64,000 nt of DNA from positions 15,943 to 79,942 of the forward strand of contig DASZIT010000035.1 in assembly GCA_035948855.1 (NCBI GenBank), written 5' to 3'. Both the position numbers and the translations under genes were made by a program. Of this stretch, positions 33,726-42,024 are shown piece by piece. Every line of letters starts with the position of its first letter. Within the stretch, counting starts at the first letter, position 1. The stretch is from DASZIT01 sp035948855 (GTDB lineage: Bacteria; Actinomycetota; Acidimicrobiia; Acidimicrobiales; RAAP-2). The notes beneath the pieces were generated by a model. It made no database searches and was not told the origin of the DNA. It saw only the letters and a program-made list of their open reading frames with translations.

Positions 33726-34408
33726 GGGGTTGCCGCCTCACCGAACTGCTCGACCAGAGGGGTGAGAAGGTCGGCCAGCAGGCGTCGCTGCCGGGCGACG
33801 CGATCACGTTTGGGCGCGGGTGCGTCATAGGACATGGTGTCGAGAAGCTGTTGACTCAGTCCGAACCCGCGGAGGGTGAGGAAGACGGTGTCAAAGAGAT
33901 CCGGGGTAGTGGCAGCTGGCCCGAGCGTGTCATTGACCAACCTCCGGATGTGGACGGCGGATTTCGCCGCCACCTCGCGCATGGTGTCACGAACCTCGGT
34001 GCCGGTGCGGGGGTCGCGATCCATGCTGAGAAGCACCTGCAGGTCGACCAGGTATTCCGGCCTTGCGTAACAAGCCGCGAAGAGATCGACGAGCTGTCCC
34101 ATCCGCTCCCTGACGGTGTCGCCCTCGATAGCCACCCCCTCCACCATCTCGACAAAGTGGCGATTGCCGTTCTGGAGTACTGCCACCATGAGCCTCTCCC
34201 GGGTGCCGAAATAGTGCTGAATGACCCCCCATGTCACCCCGGCTCGGCGGGCAATCTCGTTGGTACTCGATCGGTAGAACCCCAGTTCGAGGACGCAGGC
34301 AACCGTCGCATCGATAACCCGCTGCCGGGTGGCAAGGTCGCCATTGGCCGATTCACCGCGTTTTGAAGGCGGTCTTTTGGCCGCCGCGGTCGATTTGGGT
34401 GCACTCAC
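33722..34408 (-). CDS. TetR/AcrR-family regulator, candidate master of the CCATAG/CTATGG regulon
   Basis: A 228-residue regulator. After a basic N-terminal tail the HTH is FYRSSTNEIARRAGVTWGVIQHYFGTRERLMVAVL (about residues 44-78). The recognition helix VTWGVIQHYF is unusual in its Trp. GTG start: a TAGAGT hexamer (34420-34415) six bases upstream and no ribosome site suggest a leaderless transcript. It is divergent from an amidohydrolase gene, with a palindrome in the shared region that recurs before the P450 and the 810-residue CoA-transferase genes. It overlaps the crotonase gene. Confidence 0.9.
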   Translation of the reverse strand: MSAPKSTAAAKRPPSKRGESANGDLATRQRVIDATVACVLELGFYRSSTNEIARRAGVTWGVIQHYFGTRERLMVAVLQNGNRHFVEMVEGVAIEGDTVRERMGQLVDLFAACYARPEYLVDLQVLLSMDRDPRTGTEVRDTMREVAAKSAVHIRRLVNDTLGPAATTPDLFDTVFLTLRGFGLSQQLLDTMSYDAPAPKRDRVARQRRLLADLLTPLVEQFGEAATP

Positions 34409-34414
34409 GCTCGT

Positions 34415-34420
34415 ACTCTA
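34415..34420 (-). promoter_or_regulatory. -10-like box for leaderless TetR transcript
   Basis: TAGAGT on the minus strand, six bases before the GTG start at 34408. Spacing matches the boxes before the genes at 13111 and 43260. Confidence 0.4.
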
Positions 34421-34460
34421 CGGCCCCTCTTGTCGCTGGTGACCTCCTATGGTACCGTGA

Positions 34461-34478
34461 ACATTGTAGTTACTATGG
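34461..34478. promoter_or_regulatory. degenerate copy of the CCATAG-N6-CTATGG operator
   Basis: ACATTG-TAGTTA-CTATGG in the divergent TetR/amidohydrolase region. Read on the minus strand it is CCATAGTAA followed by CTACAATGT; the first nine bases equal those of the sites at 36851-36882 and 41966-41983, while the second half-site keeps 4 of 6 bases. A further CTATGG half-site lies at 34447-34452. Confidence 0.6.
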
Positions 34479-34537
34479 CTGCAGTGTTCGAAGCGACCCC
34501 GGGTGGGTCCTCGGACCAAGGCGCGAGGGAGGGACCC

Positions 34538-35599
34538 ATGACGACCCGACTGATCTCGGTGGATTCGCACGTGAAGATCGTTCCGGACCAGATAAAGGCC
34601 AATATGCCCTCGAAGTACCACTCGGCTTGGGATGACGCGGTGGAAGCCGAGCGCTTGAAGCACCTGGAGGAAATGGGCGGCGTCGACCCCTCGGTACTGG
34701 CCATGGGGTTCAGCCACGAGGCGTTCAGCGACCCCGGCTACTACGACCCCTCTGCCCGCCTCAAGGCGATGGACCGTGACGGGGTGGACGCCGAGATCCT
34801 CTACAGCGAAGTCAGCGCCTTCCGGCACTACCCGTATATGCGGGAGGGGTGGATGGAAGCCTCGGAGGCCTTCAACCGGGTGATGGTCGACTTCGCCTCG
34901 GTCGACCCCAAACGGTTCGTCCCCGCCTACCAGGTACCGCTCATCGATATCGACTTTGCCGTCAAGCAGGTGAACGCACTGGCGGCCCAGGGCGCCCGGG
35001 CCGTCCATATTCCCACCTTCCCGTCGGAGGTGGGCCTCCCCGAGTACCACGACTCCCGCTATGACCCGGTGTGGGCAACCATCTCGGAGTCCGGGATGTC
35101 GATCAGTCAGCATCTCGGACTCGTCCAGTCGCTGTGGGACCTGTTCCGGCGCGACCCCACACCCAACAAGGGCATCTTCACCTCCCAGCCGGCCCTCCGC
35201 CTGGCCGAGACCATCGGCTTCTGGATCCTTCCCGGCGTCCTGGCCCGGTTCCCCGAGCTCAAGATCGTCCTGGTGGAGCCAAGCCTGGGCTGGGTGCCCT
35301 CCTACCTGGACATGATCGACTCCATGTACGAGGGCCCCTACGACTTCCCGATGTTGGACGACAAGCCGAGCAGTTACTTCCACCGGCAGATGTATCTGAC
35401 CTTCGTCGACGATCCCCGGGGCCTGGCCCATCGCCACGAGCTCGGGGTCGACCGCATCATGTGGTCGACCGACTTTCCCCATCCGGCGACCTCGTGGCCG
35501 AACTCGCAAAGCGTGGTCGAGAAGAACTTCGCCGGAATTCCCGAAGATGAGCGGGATTTGATCGTCGCCGGCAACGCCGCTCGCCTGTACGGCGTGTAG
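34538..35599 (+). CDS. amidohydrolase-2 (ACMSD-like) metalloenzyme
   Basis: A 353-residue member, shorter and more divergent than the other four in the window. Metal-site candidates: Asp9-x-His11 (SVDSHVK), a barrel His in SISQHLG, and the late Asp in STDFPHPATSWPNS. MDRDGVDAEILYSE and YQVPLIDIDFAVKQV are family blocks. Strong GAGGGAGGGA site before the ATG. Divergent from the TetR gene with the operator between them, so it is a probable TetR target. Likely a hydrolase or non-oxidative decarboxylase of a cyclic intermediate. Confidence 0.88.
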   Translation: MTTRLISVDSHVKIVPDQIKANMPSKYHSAWDDAVEAERLKHLEEMGGVDPSVLAMGFSHEAFSDPGYYDPSARLKAMDRDGVDAEILYSEVSAFRHYPYMREGWMEASEAFNRVMVDFASVDPKRFVPAYQVPLIDIDFAVKQVNALAAQGARAVHIPTFPSEVGLPEYHDSRYDPVWATISESGMSISQHLGLVQSLWDLFRRDPTPNKGIFTSQPALRLAETIGFWILPGVLARFPELKIVLVEPSLGWVPSYLDMIDSMYEGPYDFPMLDDKPSSYFHRQMYLTFVDDPRGLAHRHELGVDRIMWSTDFPHPATSWPNSQSVVEKNFAGIPEDERDLIVAGNAARLYGV

Positions 35600-35632
35600 C
35601 TCGGCTCGGTCGATGGCCGGGCGGACCGGTGG

Positions 35633-36832
35633 TCAGCCGCCGCCGGCGAAAGGGACCTTTGAGAGTCCGCGGATGTTGGTCGAGTGGAATCGCTCGACTC
35701 CCTCCCGATCGACTTCGTAACGGGGGAACCGGCGCAACAGCTCCTGGAGGGCAATGCGGGTCTCCAGCCGGGCCAGCGGGGCACCGAGGCAGAAATGGAT
35801 GCCGTGGCCGAAGGCCAGGTGGCGCTCGATCGGGCGGTCGGCCATATAGCGGTCGGGATCGTCATAGGCGCGGGGGTCGCGGTTGGCGGCCCCGTTGACC
35901 AGGAGGACGATGCTTCCCGTCGGGATCTCCTCCCCCTGGCGGACGACAGGAACCGTGGTCACCCGGCCCTGATAGTGCGAAGGCGGGTCGAAACGGAGCA
36001 GCTCCTCGACGGCATTCGGCCACAGTTCCGGATGCTCGACCAGACGGGCCCGCTCCTCGGGGAAACGGTCGAGCACCACCGTGCCGGTGGCGATCAGCTT
36101 GGCGGTTGTCTCGTTGCCGGCCACCCCCAGCAGCAGGCAGAAGGACACGATCTCGTCGTCGGTGAGGCGCTGGGCCTGGCCGTCGCTCCCGGTGATCTCC
36201 GCCTCGATGAGGGCGGTCACCATGTCGTCGGCGGGTGATCGGCGGTGGGACCCGATGAGTTCGCCGAAATAGACATAGAGCTCGGCCCCGGCCGCGGCCG
36301 CGTCCTCGGGTTTGGCCACCGACCCGTCCTCGCGATGCAGGAGGCGGTCGGACAGCATCTTCAAGCGGTGGTTGTCCTCGGCCGGAGCCCCGAGCAGCGC
36401 GGCGATGACGGCCATCGGCAGCCGGCCGGCAAGGTCGGCGACGATCTCGCCGCCGCCGGACTCGACCATGGGTTCGAGCCACGACTTGCACATGGATCGG
36501 ATCTGACCGTCGAGTTCGGCCACCCGCCGGGGGGTGAACGCCCGCCCGACCAGTCTCCGGAGCTGTTCGTGGCGGGGAGGATCGTGGAAGATCATCATGT
36601 CGGGCGGAGCCCCGTCGCTCTGGATCTGTTCGACAAGCGTTCCCTGGGCGGAGCTGAACGTGCCCCAGTCCCCCAACCCGGCCAGGACGTCGTCGAACCG
36701 GGTGAGCGCCCAGAAGCCCAGGTCAGGGTTGTGATACAGCGGGGCGTCGTCCTGCATCCGCCGGTAGAACGGGAAGGGGTCGTCGTGGAGTTGGTACGAC
36801 GAGGGGTCGTACACCAGCGCAGTCTCGCTCAT
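35633..36832 (-). CDS. cytochrome P450
   Basis: A 399-residue soluble P450. I-helix GVAGNETTAKL, K-helix EELLR, heme loop FGHGIHFCLG with axial Cys348. DPPRHEQLRRLVGRAFTPRRV is the C-helix region. Similar in type to the P450 at 18985 but with Asn in place of Thr at the I-helix acid-alcohol pair (GNET versus GTET), which is common in some CYP subfamilies. Its ATG is 18 bases from a large palindrome that probably is its operator. It follows the alpha/beta hydrolase gene but likely has its own promoter. Confidence 0.95.
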   Translation of the reverse strand: MSETALVYDPSSYQLHDDPFPFYRRMQDDAPLYHNPDLGFWALTRFDDVLAGLGDWGTFSSAQGTLVEQIQSDGAPPDMMIFHDPPRHEQLRRLVGRAFTPRRVAELDGQIRSMCKSWLEPMVESGGGEIVADLAGRLPMAVIAALLGAPAEDNHRLKMLSDRLLHREDGSVAKPEDAAAAGAELYVYFGELIGSHRRSPADDMVTALIEAEITGSDGQAQRLTDDEIVSFCLLLGVAGNETTAKLIATGTVVLDRFPEERARLVEHPELWPNAVEELLRFDPPSHYQGRVTTVPVVRQGEEIPTGSIVLLVNGAANRDPRAYDDPDRYMADRPIERHLAFGHGIHFCLGAPLARLETRIALQELLRRFPRYEVDREGVERFHSTNIRGLSKVPFAGGG

Positions 36833-36850
36833 CGGTTGTTGGCTCCCCTC

Positions 36851-36882
36851 CCGTCGTCCATAGTTATTACTATGGACGACGG
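36851..36882. promoter_or_regulatory. 32-bp perfect palindrome (TetR operator candidate) before the P450 gene
   Basis: Exact 13-bp arms at 36851-36863 (CCGTCGTCCATAG) and 36870-36882 (CTATGGACGACGG) flank TTATTA. The inner CCATAG-N6-CTATGG is shared with 41966-41983. It sits immediately upstream of the P450 ribosome site and would overlap the promoter. As RNA it could also fold as a stem-loop downstream of the hydrolase gene; no T-run follows, so I favour an operator. Confidence 0.75.
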
Positions 36883-36930
36883 CCAGTCAACACGATGGGC
36901 GCCAGCCGTGCAAGACCGGCGGAACCACCG

Positions 36931-37899
36931 TCAGCCGGTCTTCCCGGGTTCTCGGGGTTGGAGGGAACCGGCCCAACGCACCAGCCGGTCCCACAGCGCC
37001 AACCGGGAGTCGGCCCAGTTGTGGTTGTGGCCGGCGCCGGCCATCGTGAGCAGCGTGAGGTCATGACAAGCCGGTAGCTGCCTCGGCAAGACACTGATGG
37101 TCCCGGCGATGTCGTGTTCACCGACGGCAACCAGAGTCGGGACGTCGACCCGGGCCAGCTCGGGTTGGATCGAGCCGGGGACCAACGCGGCCATGCCCAC
37201 CAGCCCCAGTAGCCGGTCGCCGGCCTGGTCGATGGCCGTCTGAAGCGACGCCGAGAGGGCACTACCGTCGAGGCCGGTGCTCGGGTTGGCCAGCCACGGC
37301 AAAGGATCCCCGAACCGGGCCCGGACCAGGTCGGCCAGCACCGCGGCGAGCTCTTCCGGCCGGTCGGTGAAGGCAGCTTCCTCGGGGGTGAGCACCGACG
37401 GCAGGCCGCGGTTGGAGAACCCGAGCAACGCCAGCCCGTCGTAGGTGCGGCCGCGCCCCTGCTGGCACGCCACCAGCAGGGCCCCGGCGGAATGGCCGAT
37501 CCCCAGGGTGTGAGCGCACGATATCGGGGGCGCCCCGTCGAGAACCCCTTCCGCCAACCGGTTCCTCACTTCGGCGACGACATGATCGAGGGTGTCGGCC
37601 AAGCCCCGGGGGGTCAGTTGGTAGCCGTCGTCGGGGCTGTCACTTCCTCCGATCCCGGGCGGATCGATGATGAGGACCACCTGGCCGCGATCGGCGGCAA
37701 ATCTCGCCAGGCTGTAGTCGCCGTCGGCGGGCGGCACATCGAGATCGAAGTACGCCCGGTTCATCCCGCCCCCCGGTACACAGCACCACAATGCCGGGCC
37801 GGCACCAGGGTCGGTCGGAACGAAGAGGTCGGCCACCACCTGGCGACAACCGTTCGGGGCCCGCCCGGTGACATCCACCGTCACGGTGAGCTTGCCCAC
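36931..37899 (-). CDS. alpha/beta hydrolase
   Basis: A 322-residue serine hydrolase-fold protein. GGGMNRAYFD near residue 43 replaces the usual HG oxyanion motif; GIGHSAGA gives the nucleophile Ser137; GEHDIAG carries the acid and GAGHNHNW the His. The CVPGGGMNR opening resembles enzymes that cleave esters or lactones of hydrophobic acids. GTG start, eight bases downstream of the thiolase-like gene stop, so it belongs to the CoA-transferase-DUF35-thiolase operon. Confidence 0.87.
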   Translation of the reverse strand: MGKLTVTVDVTGRAPNGCRQVVADLFVPTDPGAGPALWCCVPGGGMNRAYFDLDVPPADGDYSLARFAADRGQVVLIIDPPGIGGSDSPDDGYQLTPRGLADTLDHVVAEVRNRLAEGVLDGAPPISCAHTLGIGHSAGALLVACQQGRGRTYDGLALLGFSNRGLPSVLTPEEAAFTDRPEELAAVLADLVRARFGDPLPWLANPSTGLDGSALSASLQTAIDQAGDRLLGLVGMAALVPGSIQPELARVDVPTLVAVGEHDIAGTISVLPRQLPACHDLTLLTMAGAGHNHNWADSRLALWDRLVRWAGSLQPREPGKTG

Positions 37900-37907
37900 G
37901 CCGATGG

Positions 37908-39074
37908 CTACGGCCGCTGCAGGATGACGCCGGTGCGGCTGGCGGACACCAGGGCGGTGGTGGCGCCGTCGACCTGGTTCACCGATTCGCCGCGCAGTTG
38001 GCGGACGGCTTCGAGGGTCAGGTTCAGACCGTGGATGTATCCCTCGCCGATCAACCCGCCGTTGGTGTTGCAGGGGAGGCTTCCCTTCAGGCCGAGGTTC
38101 CCGTCGGCGATGAATTCCTTGGCCTCGCCGAAACCGCAGAAGCCAAGGCCCTCGAGCTGCATGAGGAGGATTGGCGAGAAGGCGTCATAGATCATGGCGA
38201 CGTCGACATCGGCACGGTCGATCCCGAATCCGTCGAACAGCCGCTTCGCCAGGGCGACCGAACCATCCATCACCTCGAGGTTGGGCCGGTAGTGGTTGCT
38301 GGCGATCTCCTCCTCGAAGAGGCCCGATCCGGCCGCCGCGGCGATGAGGACCGGCCGATCCGAGTCTCGGGAGCGGTCGGCCCGGGTGACCACCAGGGCC
38401 ACCGAACCATCCGTCTCCTGGCAGCAGTCGAACAGCCGGATGGCCGGCTCGGCGATCCAGCGGGATGCCTGGTGGTCGTCCAGGGTGATCGGGTGCTTGT
38501 AGAAGTGGGCGTTGGGGTTGTTGGCCGCATAGGCCCGGAGTTGCACCACCGCCCGGCCGAAGTCGGCACTCTCGACGCCGTAGGCGTGCATGTAGCGGGT
38601 GGCGTTGAGCGACATCCACGAGGCCGGCGTCAAGACCCCGAAGGGCGAGCACCACTGCATGGCCGTGGAGCCGGAGTGTGATGACGTCGGACGCCCGCCC
38701 ACCTCGGCGCGGCCGAAGCGGGCCCCCGATCGGGCCTTGACCGCCCGGTAGGCGACGACGACGTCGGCGGCGCCCGAGGCCACCGCGGCGGCGGCCTGCT
38801 GCACGACCCCCTGGGAGCCACCCCCTCCATAGGGCACCCGGCTGGAGAAGCCGATCCCGTCGAAACCGACCGCCCGAGCCAGCTCGGTCTCCTCGACGGG
38901 GTCGATGGTGTAGCTCACCAGCCCGTCGACATTACCGGTCGACAACCCGGCATCGGCCAGGGCGGCAACGATGGCTTCGCTGGCCAACTGGGTCTCGCTG
39001 CGCCCGGCGGCCTTGGAGAACTCCGTCTGTCCGACACCGACGATGGCGGTGGTCGAGGCCAGGCCCGCGCTCAA
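37908..39074 (-). CDS. thiolase-like (Ltp2/SCP-x type) lipid-transfer/aldolase protein
   Basis: A 388-residue thiolase-fold protein. The nucleophilic Cys of true thiolases is absent; the corresponding loop reads VPYGGGGSQGVVQQ near residues 80-93. YDAFSPILLMQLEGLGFC and EGYIHGLN are the C-terminal active-site regions typical of the Ltp2 group, which with a DUF35 partner performs retro-aldol cleavage of beta-hydroxyacyl-CoAs such as sterol side chains. The DUF35 gene directly upstream overlaps it by 4 bp, supporting such a complex. Substrate here is inference. Confidence 0.9.
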   Translation of the reverse strand: MSAGLASTTAIVGVGQTEFSKAAGRSETQLASEAIVAALADAGLSTGNVDGLVSYTIDPVEETELARAVGFDGIGFSSRVPYGGGGSQGVVQQAAAAVASGAADVVVAYRAVKARSGARFGRAEVGGRPTSSHSGSTAMQWCSPFGVLTPASWMSLNATRYMHAYGVESADFGRAVVQLRAYAANNPNAHFYKHPITLDDHQASRWIAEPAIRLFDCCQETDGSVALVVTRADRSRDSDRPVLIAAAAGSGLFEEEIASNHYRPNLEVMDGSVALAKRLFDGFGIDRADVDVAMIYDAFSPILLMQLEGLGFCGFGEAKEFIADGNLGLKGSLPCNTNGGLIGEGYIHGLNLTLEAVRQLRGESVNQVDGATTALVSASRTGVILQRP

Positions 39075-39493
39075 CGGTCGGCTCCCGGGGGGGCGAACAC
39101 CGGCACGGCCATCTCGTCACGGGTGGGCACGAACCGGACCTCGACCGGCATGCCGATCCGCACGTCTTCCGGCGGGACGTCGACCAGGTTCGAGAGGATC
39201 CGGACGCCTTCGTCGAGATCGATGAGGGCGGCGACCACCGGGTAGTCGAACGACGGGTGCTGGGGGTGATGCAGGATCGAATAGCTGTAGACCACGCCGG
39301 TGCCGGCCAGGTCGACAATCTCCATCTCGAGCCCTTGGCACGACGGGCACATCGGCCGCGGCGGATGCTGCAACCGGCCGCAACCGCCACACCGCTGGGT
39401 GACCAGGCGGCCTTCCCGGGCGGCATCCCAGAAGGCATGGTTGTCGTCGGTGAGGATGGGAGCGGGTCGCACCACGGCAGCTGCGTCGGTCAC
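39071..39493 (-). CDS. DUF35 / Zn-ribbon OB-fold protein, partner of the thiolase-like protein
   Basis: A 140-residue protein with an N-terminal rubredoxin-like zinc ribbon (CGGCGRLQHPPRPMCPSC) and a C-terminal OB fold (TGVVYSYSILHHPQHPSFDYP, VALIDLDEGVRILSNLVD). DUF35 proteins bind Ltp2-type thiolases or HMG-CoA/acyl-CoA enzymes and help channel the acyl-CoA. GTG start and stop both overlap neighbouring genes by 4 bp, fixing its limits and its place in the operon. Confidence 0.9.
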   Translation of the reverse strand: MTDAAAVVRPAPILTDDNHAFWDAAREGRLVTQRCGGCGRLQHPPRPMCPSCQGLEMEIVDLAGTGVVYSYSILHHPQHPSFDYPVVAALIDLDEGVRILSNLVDVPPEDVRIGMPVEVRFVPTRDEMAVPVFAPPGADR

Positions 39494-41922
39494 GAGGGGT
39501 CCAGGGCGGCGTCGAGAATGGCCTTGTCGGCGACCAGGGCGTCGACCTCCTCGTCGATGTAGCCGTGCTCGAGGAGGATCTCCCGGCTGTGCTCGCCGCA
39601 CATCGCCGGGCCCCGTTGGATCACGCATTCCGCCGGCGACACCTTGACCAGGAATCCCGGATCTTCGAACCGCCCGACGCTCCCCGACCAGGTCTCGGCG
39701 ACCAGCTGGGCCGCCTTGGCCTCCGGGTCGTCGAAGAGGTCGCGGCAGAACCCCTCATCGACGATCTCGACCGGCACCCCGGCCCGGTCGAGCTGGGAAA
39801 ACCACTCGGCCGCGGTTCGGCAGCGAAACTCTCCGGTGAGCAGCTCGGCTTCTTTCTCGATGTCGCCGGATACCGCCTCGAGCCCACCGATCACCGTCAT
39901 CAGCCGCTCCCGCTCCGGGTCCGACACCGCCCCGAGAAAGAGCCAGCCGTCATCGGAACACTGGTAGAGCCGGTAGTAGGGCGACAGCCCGTACTGGTCG
40001 CCGTCGACGTGGCCCCAGTCCACCGGGGTCCCGTCGGCATGGATCCAGGCATACGACGTATGGAGCAACCCGGCGTTGACGATCGAGGTGCTCACCGCCT
40101 GGCCAACACCGGTCTTCTCCCGGTGGAAGAGCGCCGCCACGATGGCGATGGCGGCCAGCATCGCGTTCCCGGTGTCGCCCATGTTCGAACGGCTCCACAG
40201 CGGCGGATTGCCGGCGTCACAGGCACCGTCCTCCCACTCGGTGCCCGATAGGGCGGCGGCGGTCTGGTCCGTCCCCGGCAGGGCCGATCGGGGCCCCTTC
40301 TCGTAGCCCCGGGTGTTGCAGTAGACGAGGGCGGGATACCGCGGATGGAGGGTTTCGTAGTCGAGCCCGAGTCGGGCGGCGGCACCCGGCCGCCAATTGG
40401 TGGTGACGACGTCGGCAGTCTCGATGAGCTTCTCCAGGGCGTCGCGGCCCCCCTTGTGCTTGAGATTCAGGGCGATGCTCCGCTTGCCCCGATTGGTCCC
40501 GAGCCCCATGTGGGTCCCATTCCAGTACGTGTCGTGGAGGGCGTTCACCTTGATGACGTCGGCACCGAGGTCAGCCAGCACCCTCCCGGTATAGGGCCCG
40601 GCGACCCCGAGCCCCAGGTCGAGTACCCGGATGCCCTGCAACGGGTGGGCCAACTCGCGGCCGGCCGGGCTAGGAGATGCCGCGGTCGGCGTGGACTCGG
40701 CCCGTTCGGCTTCGGCCCGCACCTCGGCGGTGTGCTCACCCGAACGCGGCGCCGGGCCGGAGACGGCACCGGGGGTGGCCGAGAACTCCAGTAGGGGTCC
40801 CATGTGACGGATGCGCCCGACCTCCGGATCGTCGAGCTCGACGACACAACCGTCGGCCAGGAACGACGCGTCGGCCAGCGCTTCTCCGGGGGAACGGACG
40901 GTAGCGACGCCGATCCCGGCGGCCTCGGCGGCCTTCACCCATTCCCCCGACGGGAACTTCTTGAATGCCTCGGTCAGCAACGGATGGAGGAAGATCCCGG
41001 TGAGGAGGCCGTCGGGCTCCATCGATACCCGGTCCGGGTCGTCGCGGTAGGCGGCATCGAGTTCCACTGCGCCCAATTCGTCGTTCTCGGCCGAGGCCAG
41101 CACCCACCGGGGCCGAACCGTCCAATGGTGAACCCACCGGTCGTCGGCGCACTGGTAGATCCCCTCGATCGACCTCGAGTCGACCGGCCACATCCAGTAC
41201 AGCGGAGCGTCGGGGTTCTCGACCCGCTGCCAGTTCAGGGAGGCCGCCGCCAGTGCACCCTGGAGGAGTGAGGTGGTGACCCGCTGGCCTACCCCGGTGA
41301 CCTCCCGGGCCCGGAGGGCGGCGGCGATGCCGAGAGTGGCGAAGTACGTCGCGCCGATGCTCGGCCACGGCGTTCTCGGAAACACCGGACCGTCGCGGTC
41401 AGCCCCACGGACCAACCCTTCCGGCCCATCGAACTCCGGGTGGGGTCCCGGGCGACCGCAGATGTACTCCATGGCCGAGCCCCTCCGCCCTTTCTGGTCG
41501 TAGAGCAGCCCGGTCCGGGCGGCCACCAGACCGTCATAGCCCGGGCGATCCCGGTGTCGGGGGTGATCTCCGTACCCGGTGATCGAACAGGTGACCAGTC
41601 GGGGATTGATCTGGACCAGGCTCTCGTGGTCGACGCCGAGCCGGGCGGCGGCGCCAGGAGAGAAGCTGTCGACAACGACATCGGCCGATCGGGCCAGAGC
41701 CAGGAACGTCCGGCGCCCATCTTCGGAGCGAAGGTCGAGGCGGGCGCTGCGCTTGCCGCGATGCCACACCCGGTAGCCGGTCTGGTCCCGGAACGGATCT
41801 CCATCCGGCGGTTCGATCCGGGTCACTTCGGCACCGTTGTCGGCCAGGAACATCGTCGTCATCGGTCCGGCCATGCCCCAGGACAGGTCGAGAACCCGCA
41901 GACCTTCGAACACACCAGCCAT
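39490..41922 (-). CDS. tandem fused CaiB/BaiF CoA-transferase (two domains)
   Basis: An 810-residue protein made of two family III CoA-transferase domains, about residues 1-395 and 430-810, joined by a Glu/Ala/Pro-rich linker. Each repeats the opening (GLRVLDLSWGMAGPMTTMFL; GIRVLDLGLGVAGPYTGRVL), the RLGVDHE/RLGLDYE helix and the Asp region (GYDGLVAARTG; GTDQTAAALSG). Normal members are 380-440 residues and work as interlinked dimers, so the fusion could be a covalent heterodimer. GAAGAAGGGGGAGG precedes the ATG. First gene of the operon with DUF35, thiolase and hydrolase; the operator is 44 bases upstream. Confidence 0.92.
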   Translation of the reverse strand: MAGVFEGLRVLDLSWGMAGPMTTMFLADNGAEVTRIEPPDGDPFRDQTGYRVWHRGKRSARLDLRSEDGRRTFLALARSADVVVDSFSPGAAARLGVDHESLVQINPRLVTCSITGYGDHPRHRDRPGYDGLVAARTGLLYDQKGRRGSAMEYICGRPGPHPEFDGPEGLVRGADRDGPVFPRTPWPSIGATYFATLGIAAALRAREVTGVGQRVTTSLLQGALAAASLNWQRVENPDAPLYWMWPVDSRSIEGIYQCADDRWVHHWTVRPRWVLASAENDELGAVELDAAYRDDPDRVSMEPDGLLTGIFLHPLLTEAFKKFPSGEWVKAAEAAGIGVATVRSPGEALADASFLADGCVVELDDPEVGRIRHMGPLLEFSATPGAVSGPAPRSGEHTAEVRAEAERAESTPTAASPSPAGRELAHPLQGIRVLDLGLGVAGPYTGRVLADLGADVIKVNALHDTYWNGTHMGLGTNRGKRSIALNLKHKGGRDALEKLIETADVVTTNWRPGAAARLGLDYETLHPRYPALVYCNTRGYEKGPRSALPGTDQTAAALSGTEWEDGACDAGNPPLWSRSNMGDTGNAMLAAIAIVAALFHREKTGVGQAVSTSIVNAGLLHTSYAWIHADGTPVDWGHVDGDQYGLSPYYRLYQCSDDGWLFLGAVSDPERERLMTVIGGLEAVSGDIEKEAELLTGEFRCRTAAEWFSQLDRAGVPVEIVDEGFCRDLFDDPEAKAAQLVAETWSGSVGRFEDPGFLVKVSPAECVIQRGPAMCGEHSREILLEHGYIDEEVDALVADKAILDAALDPS

Positions 41923-41965
41923 CCGGCGCCTCCCCCTTCTTCCAAGCGTTGCCCAGCCCCCTCAA

Positions 41966-41983
41966 CCATAGCACTTACTATGG
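41966..41983. promoter_or_regulatory. CCATAG-N6-CTATGG palindrome before the fused CoA-transferase operon
   Basis: Exact 6-bp arms at 41966-41971 and 41978-41983. Read on the minus strand, CCATAGTAAGTGCTATGG keeps the CCATAGTAA core of the P450 site (CCATAGTAATAACTATGG). It is 44 bases upstream of the CoA-transferase ATG, in position to block its promoter. Confidence 0.7.
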
Positions 41984-42024
41984 CGACGGCGGCCACCCGG
42001 GAGGCGGCGAGGCGTCCGCCCAGG

